A DNA stretch of 64,000 bases. Source: Kryptolebias marmoratus (Eukaryota; Chordata; Actinopteri; Cyprinodontiformes; Rivulidae). The notes under the pieces are model-generated. The model was not told the DNA's origin and did no database searches. It saw nothing but the letters and a program-made list of their open reading frames with translations. The DNA is taken from NCBI RefSeq assembly GCF_001649575.2, contig NC_051440.1, forward strand, positions 15,722,533-15,786,532. The letters are read 5' to 3'. Of the stretch, positions 12,778-24,936 are shown in pieces. Each line of letters opens with the position of its first letter. Position 1 is the stretch's first letter. A program made the translations under genes and the position numbers.

Positions 12778-14999
12778 GTTTGCACTGCTTTTGGTATCCA
12801 TACTTGTAATAAATATCTTTATTACAAAAGGACATGCACCTCGGGAAAAAATGGTTGGTCACTGGTTTTGAATACCATCATATTAAATGCACTCAGGTCC
12901 TATGTTTGTGTATTCTAAACACAGCTGCCAACACCTCAGTTTAAAGCAGCTCGGATAAGACTTTATGAAGAGCTGTTCAAATGCCCATCATCATGCTGCA
13001 ACCATTTCATCCATGGCTTTATATGACTGAAAGCATTTATTATACTGACACCCAACAGTTACTTTGATACTGTGCCTGTCAGTCTCAGGCATTGCCAAGC
13101 TTTCTTACGCGACTCGAGGTTATGAAGGTTAATATCGGCTTGTGCTCAAAATTCAAATGATGACAGGATGGGTTCATTGATGAATGACTGATAGTTGACC
13201 CCATATTTCACTTGTCATTGTGTCCACTAACGCTTTCTTGGACAAGGTTTGTCAGAAGACGTTTGCAGCTTAAGCCTCAGTTGTCTTCATTTCAGCTCAC
13301 TGTCTCAACAGTTGGTGACTCAGTTTCTTATTGTGACTTATCGTAAAATCAGATTAAAACTGGATTTGCTTCTCAGTGTAAAAATAAACCCTCAAGCTCT
13401 TCATTTAGAGCCCATGTAAGTGTGTGTCTTGTTATATTGCTTTTAAAAGTCCATATGTTTAACGTCATTATGTCTGTACACACATAGAGGTGGATGTATG
13501 GTAATTATGTCATCAGGTAAACTGGAGAAATCAAAGAAAGTTAAATAATCATTTTCACTCTATCATCAAGTATTTCTATTGTTTTAAACACTGGCATCAA
13601 AACTAGTTGACAACTAAAAACATCAGGCACAGAAATATCGATTTCAGTAAGTGATTTAAAAAAGTGTAGATTAATGTTTATGCTACTGAAAACTTTTATA
13701 TTCTAGTATAGTAAAACAAAACAAACTGTGACAGTAAATTATTACAGATATCGAACTCCAGTCCAAGTGCATTTCAACTTTAGATACAGACTTATACACT
13801 GTACTACAAAGTAATGAATTTTCTTCATCATGGTGTATTTTTTTATATGCAGTTGTATTTAGAATTATTATTCCTTTACTGTATAGGGCAGTACCTCTCA
13901 CTGTCACATATAGTTTGAAAGCACCAATCTTCTCTGATTCTAGATGGTTCATGATGTGCCAATGCTTTGTTGGAGCCTTGATGCCCACATTTTGCCAGTG
14001 GATTTTGCCCTTTTGGGATTCCAGCTGGAAGACACATTGGGGAAACCTTCTGGTGATGAGGGCAATAAATCAGTCAGAAGTGCTTCAAGTCATAACAAAA
14101 ACCATGGCATAAGTTACATCAAGTGAAGTTCAGAAGTCATGGAGTCAAAGGACAAATGGCAAAATATATGTTCTGAAATGTAAAAGGTCAGCTCAGTCAA
14201 CCTTAATCTGATATCAATGTTGAACCTTTGTTTTTTCTTTATTTCCAAGAGATTAAATCTTTCCAAAAATGTTTTTGTTGTTTTAACCTAGGAAACCTAC
14301 AAAAATTGCCAGTGATCATATTTAGCTATTATTATTACCTATATAAGAAGCTGTGTATTGTATTTTGTACTTGTGTTTTCCAAGTCAGTTGTCGATATAA
14401 TTCCAATTTGTTTGAAAGTGTTGGATTTTGTTTATTCTAATTACTTTTTTATTGTGGTTCCTATTTTGATGATTTACTCAAAGTCTTCTAAATACACGGC
14501 ATTGGCATTTATAATTACAGGCAAAACATCACTCCTAATTAGACCTTTCTCTTTTCTTCCACTCGGGCTGGTTATAGCAGGCAGGATGCCTCTGTTAGCT
14601 CTCCCTCTGCCAACACCCGGCTCTTCTGCAGCATACAGCCATTAACCACCATTACTGAGCAGGACCATTTCATGGTCAAAGAGCATTTTACTTTTAGCTC
14701 TCCCTGGGGCAACAAAATCAGCCAAGTGAGTTTCAATTCCGCTCAACTACATATGCTATGTTTTACATCCAACCTTTTTTTTTAACTAACTTTTTTTCCT
14801 CAACATGTCCCTGTTTTGCACTTTGACTTGGCAGGTGTGACTTACTACAACTCAACTAGAACATAATCAATACCACATATCTGCAGTGAACTGTGAATTT
14901 TACAAACAGGGAAAAGTGTGTGACTGTCATAGTAAAAAGGACTTAAACCTTCTTCTACACTGAAGCACTGGCAACATCAAAATACTTAAAAGAAAATGC
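12778..14999. other. Unique AT-rich noncoding DNA
   Basis: No gene or repeat was recognised. Open frames of up to 101 codons (minus strand 13683-13988) lack any domain. The part 14510-14720 is richer in GC and begins with ATTTATAATTACAGGCAAAAC, which resembles a branch region plus a 3' splice site, but no convincing reading frame or donor follows. Confidence 0.5.
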
Positions 15000-15250
15000 G
15001 TCAGGTTTGTACCTAGACTCACAATTTGATTAGACAAATCAAGTAGATATTAGACAAAAAATAACTCCAATCATATGCAATCCAACTGAGTCCAAAACAA
15101 ATCCAAATTAACATCCAATTATAAACAATCAGTTCAATCCAGTTGTATTACATTTCAATCACATTCAATGGAATACAAAATACCAATTAGTAAAAAAAAT
15201 TGTCTACCCTGAGCCAATAAGGGAGCAATGGTGGGAAACAATGACTCTGT
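15000..15250. repeat. Degenerate dispersed fish repeat (CAATCCA-rich)
   Basis: The stretch 15055-15185 is a low-complexity run of variants of AATCCAA and TCAATCCAGT. It is followed by GAGCCAATAAGG and GGTGGGAAACAATGACTC, which resembles the common fish repeat that joins CAATTCAATT runs to an AGTGGGAAGGAAAAACTCC-type block. The match is recalled and weak. It sits beside a Tc1 relic, in a transposon-rich pocket. Confidence 0.3.
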
Positions 15251-15616
15251 AGACCTTAGAAAAAAACAACAAAAAAACCAAATGAGATATTTCACATTTT
15301 CTTTGTTTACCGAAAACTTAGCCAAAATACACAAAAGATGTATGTGGGGGAAACATTCAATAATTCAGTAGCTTGTAAAACCACATTGCACAGCAAAAAC
15401 TTCAAGTAATTACCTTCATTATGACCTAATCTGTCTCTTGTATAGTCATGGAGGAATTGTAGGTCATTAATCTTTCCACTACACTTCTTTTTATCAGGGT
15501 TTCTTTTATTTACAACTCTTTAATATAAAGACAACATCTGTATATTGAAGAATTCATAGTCAAATCATATCTAGACCACATCCTTCCTTGCCATTTGGAA
15601 TGGTTTTCTCCTAATT
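15251..15616. other. Noncoding spacer in transposon-rich pocket
   Basis: AT-rich sequence between the CAATCCA-rich repeat and the Tc1 relic. It could be the eroded 3' half of the Tc1-like element, but I cannot align it to the expected transposase continuation after the GHSAQ motif. Confidence 0.4.
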
Positions 15617-15903
15617 TGGCACTGTGCACTATGACCAAACATCTCCACTTTTGTCTTGTCTGTCCAAATGACACGATTCCTTGACAACTTTAACTTTGTC
15701 CTGATGGAACTTCAAAAACTGTCCATTTTTTTTTTTCAGAAAATGACTCTTTCACCCAACAGCCCTTCCAACCAAACCATAGCTGTTCAATATTTTTCTA
15801 ACTATCATGAACTTTAACATTTAACATTTTACCTGAGGTCTGTAAAGTCAAAACTGCCTTTTGTTTTTATGTTTTACTTTTATAAGCATTGCACAATCTT
15901 TCA
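15617..15903 (-). pseudogene. Tc1/mariner transposase relic (broken)
   Basis: Read on the minus strand from 15903 downward, fragments of a Tc1-type transposase appear in order but in shifted frames. First comes a helix-turn-helix region with MLNVKVHDS and, after a short deletion, RKILNSYGLVGRA. Then a block with FLKKKM corresponds to the usual SKKNM. Last comes WTDKTKVEMFGHSAQ (W codon at 15664-15666), which contains the first catalytic aspartate of the DDE triad in the family motif WTDETK. Stops and frameshifts separate the pieces. Only about 100 of the usual 340 residues are represented; the second catalytic Asp and the final acidic residue were not found. It is a dead copy. Confidence 0.7.
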
Positions 15904-16129
15904 TAGAGGTAGTTACACAGCCTGATAAGTTATTAATACATTTTAATAACTCACCCTTTATCATAACTGCTTATGTCCCGAACAATGAATTAATGTTGTA
16001 AATGTTCAGATAAATTCATCAGAAAAAGTTTTACACAATTTTTTTTAACTTGTTGAATATTTTTAAATGCCAAAATGTGTTTTAATAGTGCAAAACAACT
16101 TGCAACAATCAGCTAACATCTGTTCAAAC
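15904..16129. other. AT-rich spacer, possible Tc1 5' flank
   Basis: No recognisable motif. This side should hold the 5' end and terminal inverted repeat of the Tc1 relic, but no clear inverted repeat was found. Confidence 0.4.
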
Positions 16130-16420
16130 TGTAGTTTTATGATTATTGGCTTAAATCACTAATGGGGCTTTTTCAGTATCACATAACCAAACCTATCAAG
16201 TCTGGAGACTCGTCTGGTTCCATCCATTATCTTTTCTGGCTCAGAAGGAAAAAACATCTTTGGTTGTTTGTATTTTCTTAAACCAATCAGAAACTTCTTG
16301 AGTTGCACAAAGCCCAGGATGCAAAAATTGTGCTATTCTAAAATTTGTTGTTGGAGAATTTGTTCATCTATATTCTGTGCACAAACATGCAATAACAAGC
16401 AAGAAAACTAGCAAATGTCC
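16130..16420. mobile_element. Possible MITE-like fish repeat
   Basis: The core 16236-16330 (GGCTCAGAAGG, then AACATCTTTGGTTGTTTGTA and TTAAACCAATCAG) closely resembles a dispersed fish repeat I recall that carries GGTTTGTATT followed by AAACCAATCA. Neither end nor inverted repeats could be defined. It adjoins the Tc1 relic. Confidence 0.35.
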
Positions 16421-19400
16421 CATTTAGAACAGCTACATTTTTGTCAAACCATGCTACATTTCGGATAACGGCTGCCACATTATATATACTTATAGCTAGG
16501 ACATTTTAAAACCAGTTACAAATAATGGGAGTATTCAACATCTGGTGACTCAAACTGAGTTCTGTGGACTTATTCGTCTTTGTGTCCCAGCATGGAAAGA
16601 TTTTCTGTCTGTGAGGAATTGTATTTTCATCCCTCTCTAAGCTTTTATTCAATATATACTTAGCACTTAGTTAAGAAGCAGATGATTAATTAAGGGATAA
16701 TAATTACTGTGTTAGAAAACTTAGGAAGTTATTTTGATTTTCAGACTGTGAGAGTTCAGATTACTCTACAAATTGAAAACAGTATTTTAGAGACATTTTC
16801 AGATGTGCATTACAGCAATTAAAAGCAACATTTGTTTAGCTTAATTTTTGTTATTTACACATATTGAGTTTTAAAAAATTTGCCCTGGTGGCAGACAGAA
16901 TAAGAAGACTTGACTCACAGAAACCAGTTTTAAACATTAAGTTGTTCAGTTTAACCTTCTAGTTTCATAGCTGGAGGAGACTGAATCTGGATGTTTTAAA
17001 CCACAGGTTTAAAAAAGTCCAAATCTTAAAAAACTATGTTTATTTCTGTAAAATGACACTTGTGAAAAAGCCAATGGAAACTAGAAATCCCTTGAGTATG
17101 TTGATAACTTACTTTTGCAATAAACCAGCTGAAAATTATATCAGTGATTCGTCAAAGGAATGTTCTAAAAATACATTTGGTAATCTAAAACCAGTCAAAC
17201 AACTCTTTGTTACCTTGTTCTGATATTATTTTATCACAAAACCTCTAAAGCACTTTGTACAACCATCTTAAGTGTCCAATCTGTTTAAAGTACTACAGGT
17301 GGTGATCTGTTCACAAAATATGGTGTTATTATTATCACCTAATATGGTCTACATTGAGAAACTAATTTAGAAATGAGATTTCAGTTATATGGATAACCTT
17401 TATAAATTCTCATGAAAAATAAGTCCAAGGATGCCTGGTGAGGTGTGTGTAAATTCAGCTCCAAAGCTGTCGATTCAGATTCCAACACCCCCCCTTGATT
17501 AAACACTTGAATTACAGTTGAAATTAGGCACTCTAAATTTGTATCAAGGTAGTCAGTAAAGTTTGTTCTCAAGTACTATTGCTTCAACATAAGTCTAAAG
17601 TGTGAAGAAACATTTTTATTTATTAATAAATTATGGATCGGTGTCATCAGAAGCAGTGAAACATAGTATGCAGCTGTTGCCAGCAGATCCCGTTCTAAAG
17701 AGCTGTACACGGACTGTTGCTGCCATCTGGATATTAACACTAAATGTCTGATGATCTAAAATATAAATATTAGGCCTAAACTGTACCTGACATGCTGACA
17801 AAATTATACTTTTATTCTGTTTTGGGGGGTTAATTGATGTTTTTCAGCCTGTTGGAAAAAAAAGGATAATAAAGACGGATTCCTCAGAGAAAATTGCTGA
17901 TTGACAAAAAGTAGCAACAGCACCAGGTGATTGTTGGTATGAAAGCGAAAGGCACCACCCACTGTCATGTTGAACGCCAGCTCAATAGTCCAACGAGCAC
18001 TGACAGTCACACAGCTGCACGTTTTACGCTACCTGAAGCCCAATAATTAGCCATTCTGTTTGAGCAATGGATAAAAATAAAAAAAAAAATATATATATAT
18101 ATAATGTAGGACATACATGCCAATACATAAACATTCACTGAATTTCCCACAAAGTTTGTTGCTTCAATTTGGAGCTCAGAATGAAACAAATTGTGCAGCT
18201 TTTGTATTAATTTCTGTCAGTGCTGCACTTGTCAGCGTGAAGTTGACAAGAGCAGCCATATTCTTGCTGTACGGTAGGAATCCAAACATGCTGGTTCTGC
18301 CTCATGCTGCTGGTGGGTGACACTCAGGGAGAGATCATTCTTGCTCAGTAGGCAGTTTCCTCTCAGTTGAACCAGCCAGCTGTTTGTTTCTCAAAACTTG
18401 ACTGTTTGACATATGTTGTATCTATGCTGTAGAAAATCACCACAATAACAAATTAGTTGGGTTTTTTTTTCAAACTATCTGCCCCTAGGACATAAATTTT
18501 ATGCTTTTTATGAATTGATGCATTTTTTACACACTACGATTTTTTTTTTTTGTTACTTATATCCTTTAGTATTAATGTATATTTTTATCTTTTTATCTAA
18601 TTTAGAAAGTGATGTGTTGTAAGAATTTTTTACTGGAGTAAAAGGGCTTCATGCATTTGGCACATTTTACCCAGCAGGCCTCAGGACTAACTTTTTATGT
18701 CACCAGAGATGGAAAACCTGGCCAACTGGGTTGACTGATTGTTAGCATGAGTGGCTGTGAGTGTGATTAATAAGCTTGTCTGTCATATTGCACCCTGAAA
18801 AAAATAGAAAGGTGTAGCCTAAAACTGAAAAAGGACGGCCGTGTTACACTTTTTTTTTTTAAGGAAGAGAATGCGTAATCTGAGCATGGCATGCTGTTAA
18901 ATGACAGGATGGATGCCTCTCAGATGTCACTGTGTTTATTTCTCCTATCTAAATCAGAGGGAGGATGTGCTGGCCTAATGAGCTTGTTGTGTGGGATGCA
19001 CTGCTGAGATGCTGTTAGGAAACACTGTGTTCCAGCTTGGTGAATTTGAGACCACCGTAATTGCTGTATTGTTATAGTGATTTTTCTTCTTCCGCATCTG
19101 AAACAAGCCCCTTAACATCTGCTCGTCTGCCTGGGCCTCCTGTCTATGTCGGTCACAGCTCTCCCTTTGCCTTCCCACACTGGGGCTGTAGCACTCTCCA
19201 GTCATTTAAGCTCTAATTTGAGAAGATTAGGTCCCCACGCTGATAAGTCAAATATTACATCACAGCCGCTCTACTGTGATATCAAAGGGAGACACTACAG
19301 TTGTGGAGATACTGACAAAAAATAAAATAAAATGAAATAAAACAAAACACGCAGCATGCACTTGGACTTGTGCCCTGAGCAGAAAGATACAGTATTTATC

Positions 19401-19494
19401 ATTTCACTTACAACTGTACTGCCCCTTAATAATAACATACTGGAGTTTACAATATTTCTTCAGTTATTTTCAGTACTCTCTTTGTCTCGTTCAG
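16421..19494. other. Noncoding DNA; possible regulatory patch 18880-19290
   Basis: AT-rich unique sequence with a short (TA)n tract at 18090-18103 and T runs at 18541-18551 and 18850-18860. No gene is recognised. From about 18880 to 19290 composition becomes balanced and contains CTCTAATTTGAG, GAAGATTAGG and CTGATAAG (homeodomain- and GATA-like sites), the look of conserved regulatory DNA. Overlapping open frames here are under 80 codons. Confidence 0.4.
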
Positions 19495-19635
19495 ATTGGC
19501 TGGAAGCCTGTCCCATCGATCACAGAACAATATGTGAGTTGCCAATCACAGGGACACAGAGACAAACTCAACAGACAACCATACACACATTCACACAGAA
19601 GGTCAATTAACCGCTACATCACTAGCGGCCCGTGT
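19495..19635 (-). mobile_element. tRNA-derived SINE relic, minus strand
   Basis: The plus strand reads GGCTGGAAGCCTGTCCCAT, then CAATCACAGGGACACAGAGA, ACAGACAACCATACACACA and TTCACACAGAAGGTCAATTA. This is the reverse complement of the 3' body of a widespread fish SINE (GTGAATGTGAGTGT, GGTTGTCTGTCTC, CAGCTGGGATAGGCTCC; recalled). It is followed by TTAACCGCTACATCACTAGC (19607-19626), matching the inverted tRNA-like head GTGGTGTAGTGGTTA. The middle, including the B box, is deleted. It is inactive. Confidence 0.65.
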
Positions 19636-20714
19636 ACCGGGGGAAGCAGCACTGCCAACAAGATCAATCCAATAGGCCTAGGGACTAAGGGGTTAAGAAT
19701 CTCTATTTATTAATCTCACAAGAATGTATTTAGATTGTTGGGGGGAAAAAATCGCTGTACCCTGAAAAAGAAAAAAAAACACTGGCTTTGGAGAAAACAT
19801 GCAAACACCACAGAGAAAGTCATGCACTGCTGAAACTTGAAGCGGAGCCCTTCTTGGTGTGAGGGGACAGTGTTAAGCAGCACACCACAGCACTATAAAT
19901 ACAAACAGCCGCAGCAGCATGTGCCAAGGTTTGCACAGAACCTGATAAATTTGTTGTGCTTGAAAAATCATTGTTCTACAGCAGCTAAGTCAAGATTCGA
20001 AAATGAAGTGAGAAAGTATACCAAAGTGCATCCAGCTTGCAGCCTCCTAGTCTATAATGTGATTTAAAAACTGCTGTGAAGATGCAGATTTTATGGTTAG
20101 GAGTGACCATTACGACTGAGTGCTACACTGCTAAACACTGATCAGAGAAGAAGAAAAAACGATTGATATAAAAGCTTATTCTGGTTGTAATCTTGATTTA
20201 GATCTGCATATATCGCTGACTAAATTTAGAATTATTTTAAGAACACACATACAACTAAAAAACTATAAGATGCTCAAGTCAAGTTTATAAATCTTGAAAA
20301 AATGCCAGAGAGCACCAGCTGATATTTCAACACTGCCTGAACAGGTTGACTTGCTGACTGAACATCTAAAAACTGCTCTTACACACTTTTTCCAATTCCC
20401 AATTCTGTAGTTATCACCATGTGTCAGAAAACACAATGACCTTGTTAAGTTTAGTGTTAAAGAAAGGTCTCACTAGTTTTCATATGAACACCTTTATACA
20501 TTCATATTTTACTGTCAGATGAAAATATAAAACAATACGTTATTTCACTCAATAGAAACATCAGACGTCACAGGTTGATAATAATGTATCTGTGGTATCT
20601 TTCTCATAAAGAACAAAGCTGAACTTGCATTTGTACAAAAACATCAATCCTTCTGCATATAATTACATTTTGAAGTGCAGTGCATACAGATTGTAGAAAT
20701 GTCAAAGTGTCTGT
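19636..20714. other. Unique noncoding DNA
   Basis: Between two SINE remnants. No gene or further repeat was recognised; open frames are below 95 codons and domain-free. Confidence 0.55.
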
Positions 20715-20790
20715 CTGACTAGTTAGTTCAGTGAGATGATCTTGCAGTGCAGAAGACTTGAGTTTGATCCCACACCTGAGGACTATCTCT
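20715..20790 (+). mobile_element. tRNA-like SINE head (degenerate)
   Basis: An A-box-like TAGTTCAGTGAG (20724-20735) and a B-box-like GAGTTTGATCC (20760-20770) are spaced as in a tRNA gene. Between them is TTGCAGTGCAGAAGACTTGA, as in fish tRNA-derived SINEs. The cloverleaf stems do not pair well and the acceptor ends are not complementary, so it is not a functional tRNA gene. No LINE-like 3' tail is recognised. Confidence 0.45.
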
Positions 20791-21219
20791 TTATCTTTCT
20801 CTCTATTTCCCAAGTTTACACCTTTACTAAACTTATAATTTAAGAAGAAAGTCAGTCCAGTTTTAGCTGCGATTCCTATAAACAATTTCTATGTCCTTAA
20901 GCTATCTTTTCAACTCAAAAACACTCACTGGGAAGACTGTCTGCAGCGATAGGTGAATATTACGAATCAGTTTCTCAGAAAAACGTCACCTATTTGCAGT
21001 TTTATTCTTGTAGTTGACCTGTGTTGTTGACCAGCACTAAAATAATCAGTGTCAACATGTTGTAATGGTGCCCTCAAACAAGCTTTAATAAAAGCTCACC
21101 ATACATTTCCATGTGTTTTCTTTGCAGCGGCAAGTCAAAACACCTTTTACTCATTTCTGTTCTTTTACTGTGTGGTAAACGTGACATGATAAAATGCCAC
21201 CTTCAGTTTTTTCCATTTT
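20791..21219. other. Unique noncoding DNA
   Basis: No gene or repeat was recognised. Confidence 0.5.
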
Positions 21220-21540
21220 TGTACATGTGTGAAGGCCACAAGAAGGCTAAGCCATTAACCACGCGGCTCATTCAACATCTGTATGGGGTTCATCTGTGCA
21301 GCAGAGATCCATGGCTTCGGCACTCCCTCCGTGCCCCTATGGAAAAAGAGGCCTGCCAGAATGAGGAATGACGGCTAAGGCCCTGATTATTAGGATTAAT
21401 TGTCTCTTAGTCATGCAGCAGAGCAGGGGTGCCAGGGTAAAGCAAGGTGGAAATAATGAGGGCCAGCCTGCAGTCGTCATGCTTTCTTTACGAGCACCTT
21501 TCAAAAAACATTCCCTGTAAGGCACTTCACGCTATCAACA
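21220..21540. promoter_or_regulatory. Candidate conserved regulatory element
   Basis: A balanced-composition, non-repetitive block in an AT-rich setting. It contains CTGATTATTAGGATTAATTG (21383-21402), combining a bicoid/Otx-like GGATTA (21393-21398) with TAAT cores, and the nearby GCCATTAACCACGCGG (21250-21265). No open frame has coding character. The call rests only on composition and motif density; it could be ordinary sequence. Confidence 0.3.
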
Positions 21541-22169
21541 CTATTCAGATAGGAGATAAGCGTGAAGTCCTAATAAAAAGTGAAATTCTTTTCAGTGGAA
21601 GATATTCAGTTTATCATCTGCTCTGACAAACTGTTCTCTTGTTTTTATACTGACGCTGCGCTGCGTCTTAAAATCACACCTGTCAGGTTAAAGGGGTCTT
21701 CCTCAGCTTTTTATTTATTTTGGCCTCGCAAAATTGTATGTATTGGTATTCACGCATAATAATTCTGCTTAGCAGTCTGTTAACAGATTTATTTGAAAAA
21801 ACTCATTTGAATTCATTTAAATTGTTACACAGAAGTTACGAGCAATTATTTTTAGGGAGGAACCATTAAGTATTATGGGTTGCAGTATTTTTTATATTTA
21901 CAGTGTGGCACACAGAGCCTTAAAGTTGTTTCACAACCACAAAGTGAGCAAGTGCAAATTTACAGAAAACTTACAGACAGATTCCTCCCTCACCCCTCAA
22001 AAAGAGGACAAAAAGCCCATCTAAACAGCTGTCACTTTCTGGCATATTCATTCATCATTATTTGATAATAAGTGGGGAATAGCCCCTGAAAACCTCCATT
22101 ACCTTTATGTACTCTACAGAAGTGTGCCACAGATAACAGATGAGTTTGTACTTGATGTAAAATTAAATA

Positions 22170-22460
22170 CATTTTTTCACATTGGGCTCAATTAAGGGGT
22201 TCCAGAAGCAGCGAGGGCTCTGTGAATTCAGGGGATGTGTCCTCTCAAGTCGTCCTGCGGATTAACCTATCAGCTTTACATCGGCCTCTGACTGTATGCA
22301 AGCAATGCTAATCTGCATCCAACCAGACAAGCCCACTTCAATAACTTTCAAAAAGTTCTGCATTGATGATGGAATATCTGTCAGCTGGGTGTCATTAATT
22401 TTGCACATGATTAAGTGCGCATTTAGGACTCTTGTCAAGGGAAAGTTTTAAGCTGTCACT
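22170..22460. promoter_or_regulatory. Candidate conserved regulatory element
   Basis: A non-repetitive block holding TCAATTAAGGGG, GGATTAACCTATCAGC, TATGCAAGCAATGC, GCTAATCTGCATCC, GTCATTAATTTTGCACATG and ATTAAGTGCGC. These are homeodomain- and POU-like sites packed within about 290 bases. There is no coding signal. The assignment is inference from motif clustering. Confidence 0.3.
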
Positions 22461-24729
22461 TGTTTTGGCACATTTTGAGGCAGATGTTTTTGTGCAACCT
22501 TGTGCATCCTCTCACTACTATCTGTATTAACTTAGACTTCTTACCTGTCTGTTCAACATATTCTCCATATATTTCAAATTTTTTACACCTAGAAATATCT
22601 AGATAAAGTATGTTCTCACTGAGCTGTTCCACTTTTTTGCTTTTCTTATACTTTGATCTGTACTTATGGCCTTGCTTAAAACAACACCAGACTAAAAGTT
22701 ACAGGGAAAAAATGCCTGTCATTTTAGAATACCCTTTCTAATGTTACATAGCCTGGGGTAAAAACATGGAGCAACAATGCAGATGTACAGTACAGCACAA
22801 TGGAGGCGCTCAACATGAACTAATCAGTGTTTTGGGAATATATGTCTCTTTGACTTTCAAGGGAAAGGAAAAGAGTTTCCAAGTTGTTTGTCATCTAAAT
22901 AAATCTTCCCTGCAGCATTCTTCAGACTTCCAATAATAGTGACTGGTTCAAATGCCAAATTATGCTTTGCTCTGACATATTGCCCACACCATGTGGTATA
23001 TGCGCTTGTGTATGTTTCTGTGTGAGCGTCAGTATGTGTGTGTCGCATTGATTGTGTCTCCGAGAGGCTGTGTGCGTGCGTGCCAGCCTGCTTGTGTGCA
23101 TTGCCGTGCGTGTTAGTGGAGGTGGCTCGTGGCGATGTACCAACCAGTCACGGACCTGGAGGATTAGATTTACCATTTCAAAGATGCCTATGTTTCTAAA
23201 GTTTACACACATGCAGGCACACACACACACTCATACAATCACCCGCCCACACACCGCTTACCCAGCTTGTCAACGTGCAACGTGGGCTGTGGAGGCTTGT
23301 GCGAACAGATGGGAGGAACCAGCATAAAATAAAGTTAAACTAGAACAGAATGACTATGCAAGTGGCGTGGCCGCCCTTTGTTTGCTAGGAAGGTGATCCT
23401 CAGCAGCTGGGGATGATGGAACGCATGATTAAAATTACCAGAGGGAATGATTAATATCTCCTTAAAGCACACACTTCCAGCATATCAATCATCTCATTAC
23501 ACTGGAAAAGTTAATTGTGTGAGGGGAGGTTTGGGGCCCCTGAACCATGAAAAAGTAGCCCTCCCCTCGACATGTTTACTTACACAACAGAACAGACCCA
23601 ATAACTTCATGTGGTCTGTACTGTGTTTGTAGAGTTTCTGCTAATTCTGCTGAAACATGCTCTACTCTGCAGGGGACACTGCACCTAACAAACTGGAATT
23701 TTAGCTAAATGACAAAACTTTGCTGGTGTCTTCTTGACAAGCTGAAAAATGAGTGGTATATCGCACTTAATTTAACTAAAAATGCTGAGTGCCCATTTAA
23801 GGGGGGGTTATTGGACGTTTATCAAGATTGTACAGTATATCAGTATATTCATATCTTATTGTATACACTCGGGTAGGAAAACTCGTGAAAATAGATAATA
23901 TTTAGTTATGTTCTGGATGTCATCACTGGCAAAATTGTGAACTCTTAGAATGATTAATTGAATTAAGATTAATTTCCCTGTAGGCTTAAAATGTCTTTAA
24001 TAGAAGGACACGTGCATTAAATTTTATAGGGCAACAAAGATAAAGTGATGTGAAAAAATCTTAAATGTGTTTTATATGTTCAAACAGCTTGTGCGCAAGA
24101 AGCTGAAGATTTAAGTGGTAAAGCCTGATGAAAGACGGAAATAAAAGAAAGATAAAGCTGCATACATGGGGAGATGAGGCGAGGTAGGGGTCCCTGTGCC
24201 TGTGGTGGCCCAAATTGCCCTTGCATTGCCTTCCTTTCCCTTTAGCTGCCAGTGTGTCCTACTCTTTGCCCTCTCTGCTCTGCTGCTCTCACTCCCGTCC
24301 CCCCCTCCCACCTCTCCCTGCGTGCCTACGCTGCCTGAGCCAGCTGCTCCCACTTCATCTTCAGCAGCGTCACCAGGCGGGGTATTAATCATGTTTTTCG
24401 AGGGGGACACTCTGCTATTTATCTCTCTGACACTTCCAGCATTCAGAGGCCCGTTGCTGGGCACAGCCCATTGAGTAGTAAGATTACACATTACATCGCT
24501 CCATTGCTTCTCCCTGCCCTCTCCATTGACTAGCTGTTCAGCGGTGGCATCAAGCTTGCACAACCGGACATAATTTATGCCCTACATGTATAAAAACACT
24601 TCCACGTTTTATACCTTTTGCTTCAGTTTTGCTAATGTGTCACATTTACAGTAACAGCAATCATCAGATGGCTTCCATACAGTCTGCAGCTAACGCAGTA
24701 AGTCAGTTATTCCCAGTTATTCAGATCAT
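22461..24729. other. Noncoding DNA with TG/CA-rich segment; possible element 24160-24560
   Basis: No gene was recognised. A TG-rich stretch at 22990-23110 is mirrored by a CA-rich stretch at 23205-23260, so open frames there are low-complexity artefacts. The part 24160-24560 is GC-richer with C/T-rich runs and open frames on both strands (up to 150 codons, no domain); it ends in non-repetitive sequence containing GGTATTAATCATG and GTAAGATTACACATTACATC, which may be regulatory. Confidence 0.4.
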
Positions 24730-24821
24730 TTGAAGGAGAGTTCTGTGGAAAGGTTAAGAACTATTATTATCTTAGTTGTTTTAAATAGCTCTTTAGACAA
24801 CATTAGTTTGAAGGATAACAG
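24730..24821 (-). mobile_element. Foldback element, family 1, single-arm fragment
   Basis: It contains GTTCTGTGGAAAGG, AACTATTATTATCTTAG, AAATAGCTCTTTAGA and CATTAGTTTGAAG in the same order as the left arms of copies A, B and C (GTTCTGTG, TTAATATCTTACCTG, GATAGCTCTTTGAA, CAGTTTGGAGAA). Only one arm remains. The orientation label follows the left-arm direction. Confidence 0.45.
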
Positions 24822-24936
24822 TTTTTGCACTATTTCACACTATTTTATAAGCCTTTAAATCAAAGTCAACTTTACATTACCTATTGATGTACATCAAATT
24901 TTATATTTTTATACAATTTGTTACTCAAAATAAAAA

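Noticed and set aside
14510..14720. Possible exon after an ATTACAG acceptor-like motif
   Set aside because: No donor, no recognisable peptide and no neighbouring exons.
22857..23327. Cys/Val- and His/Thr-rich frames
   Set aside because: Products of TG/CA-rich low-complexity sequence, open on both strands.
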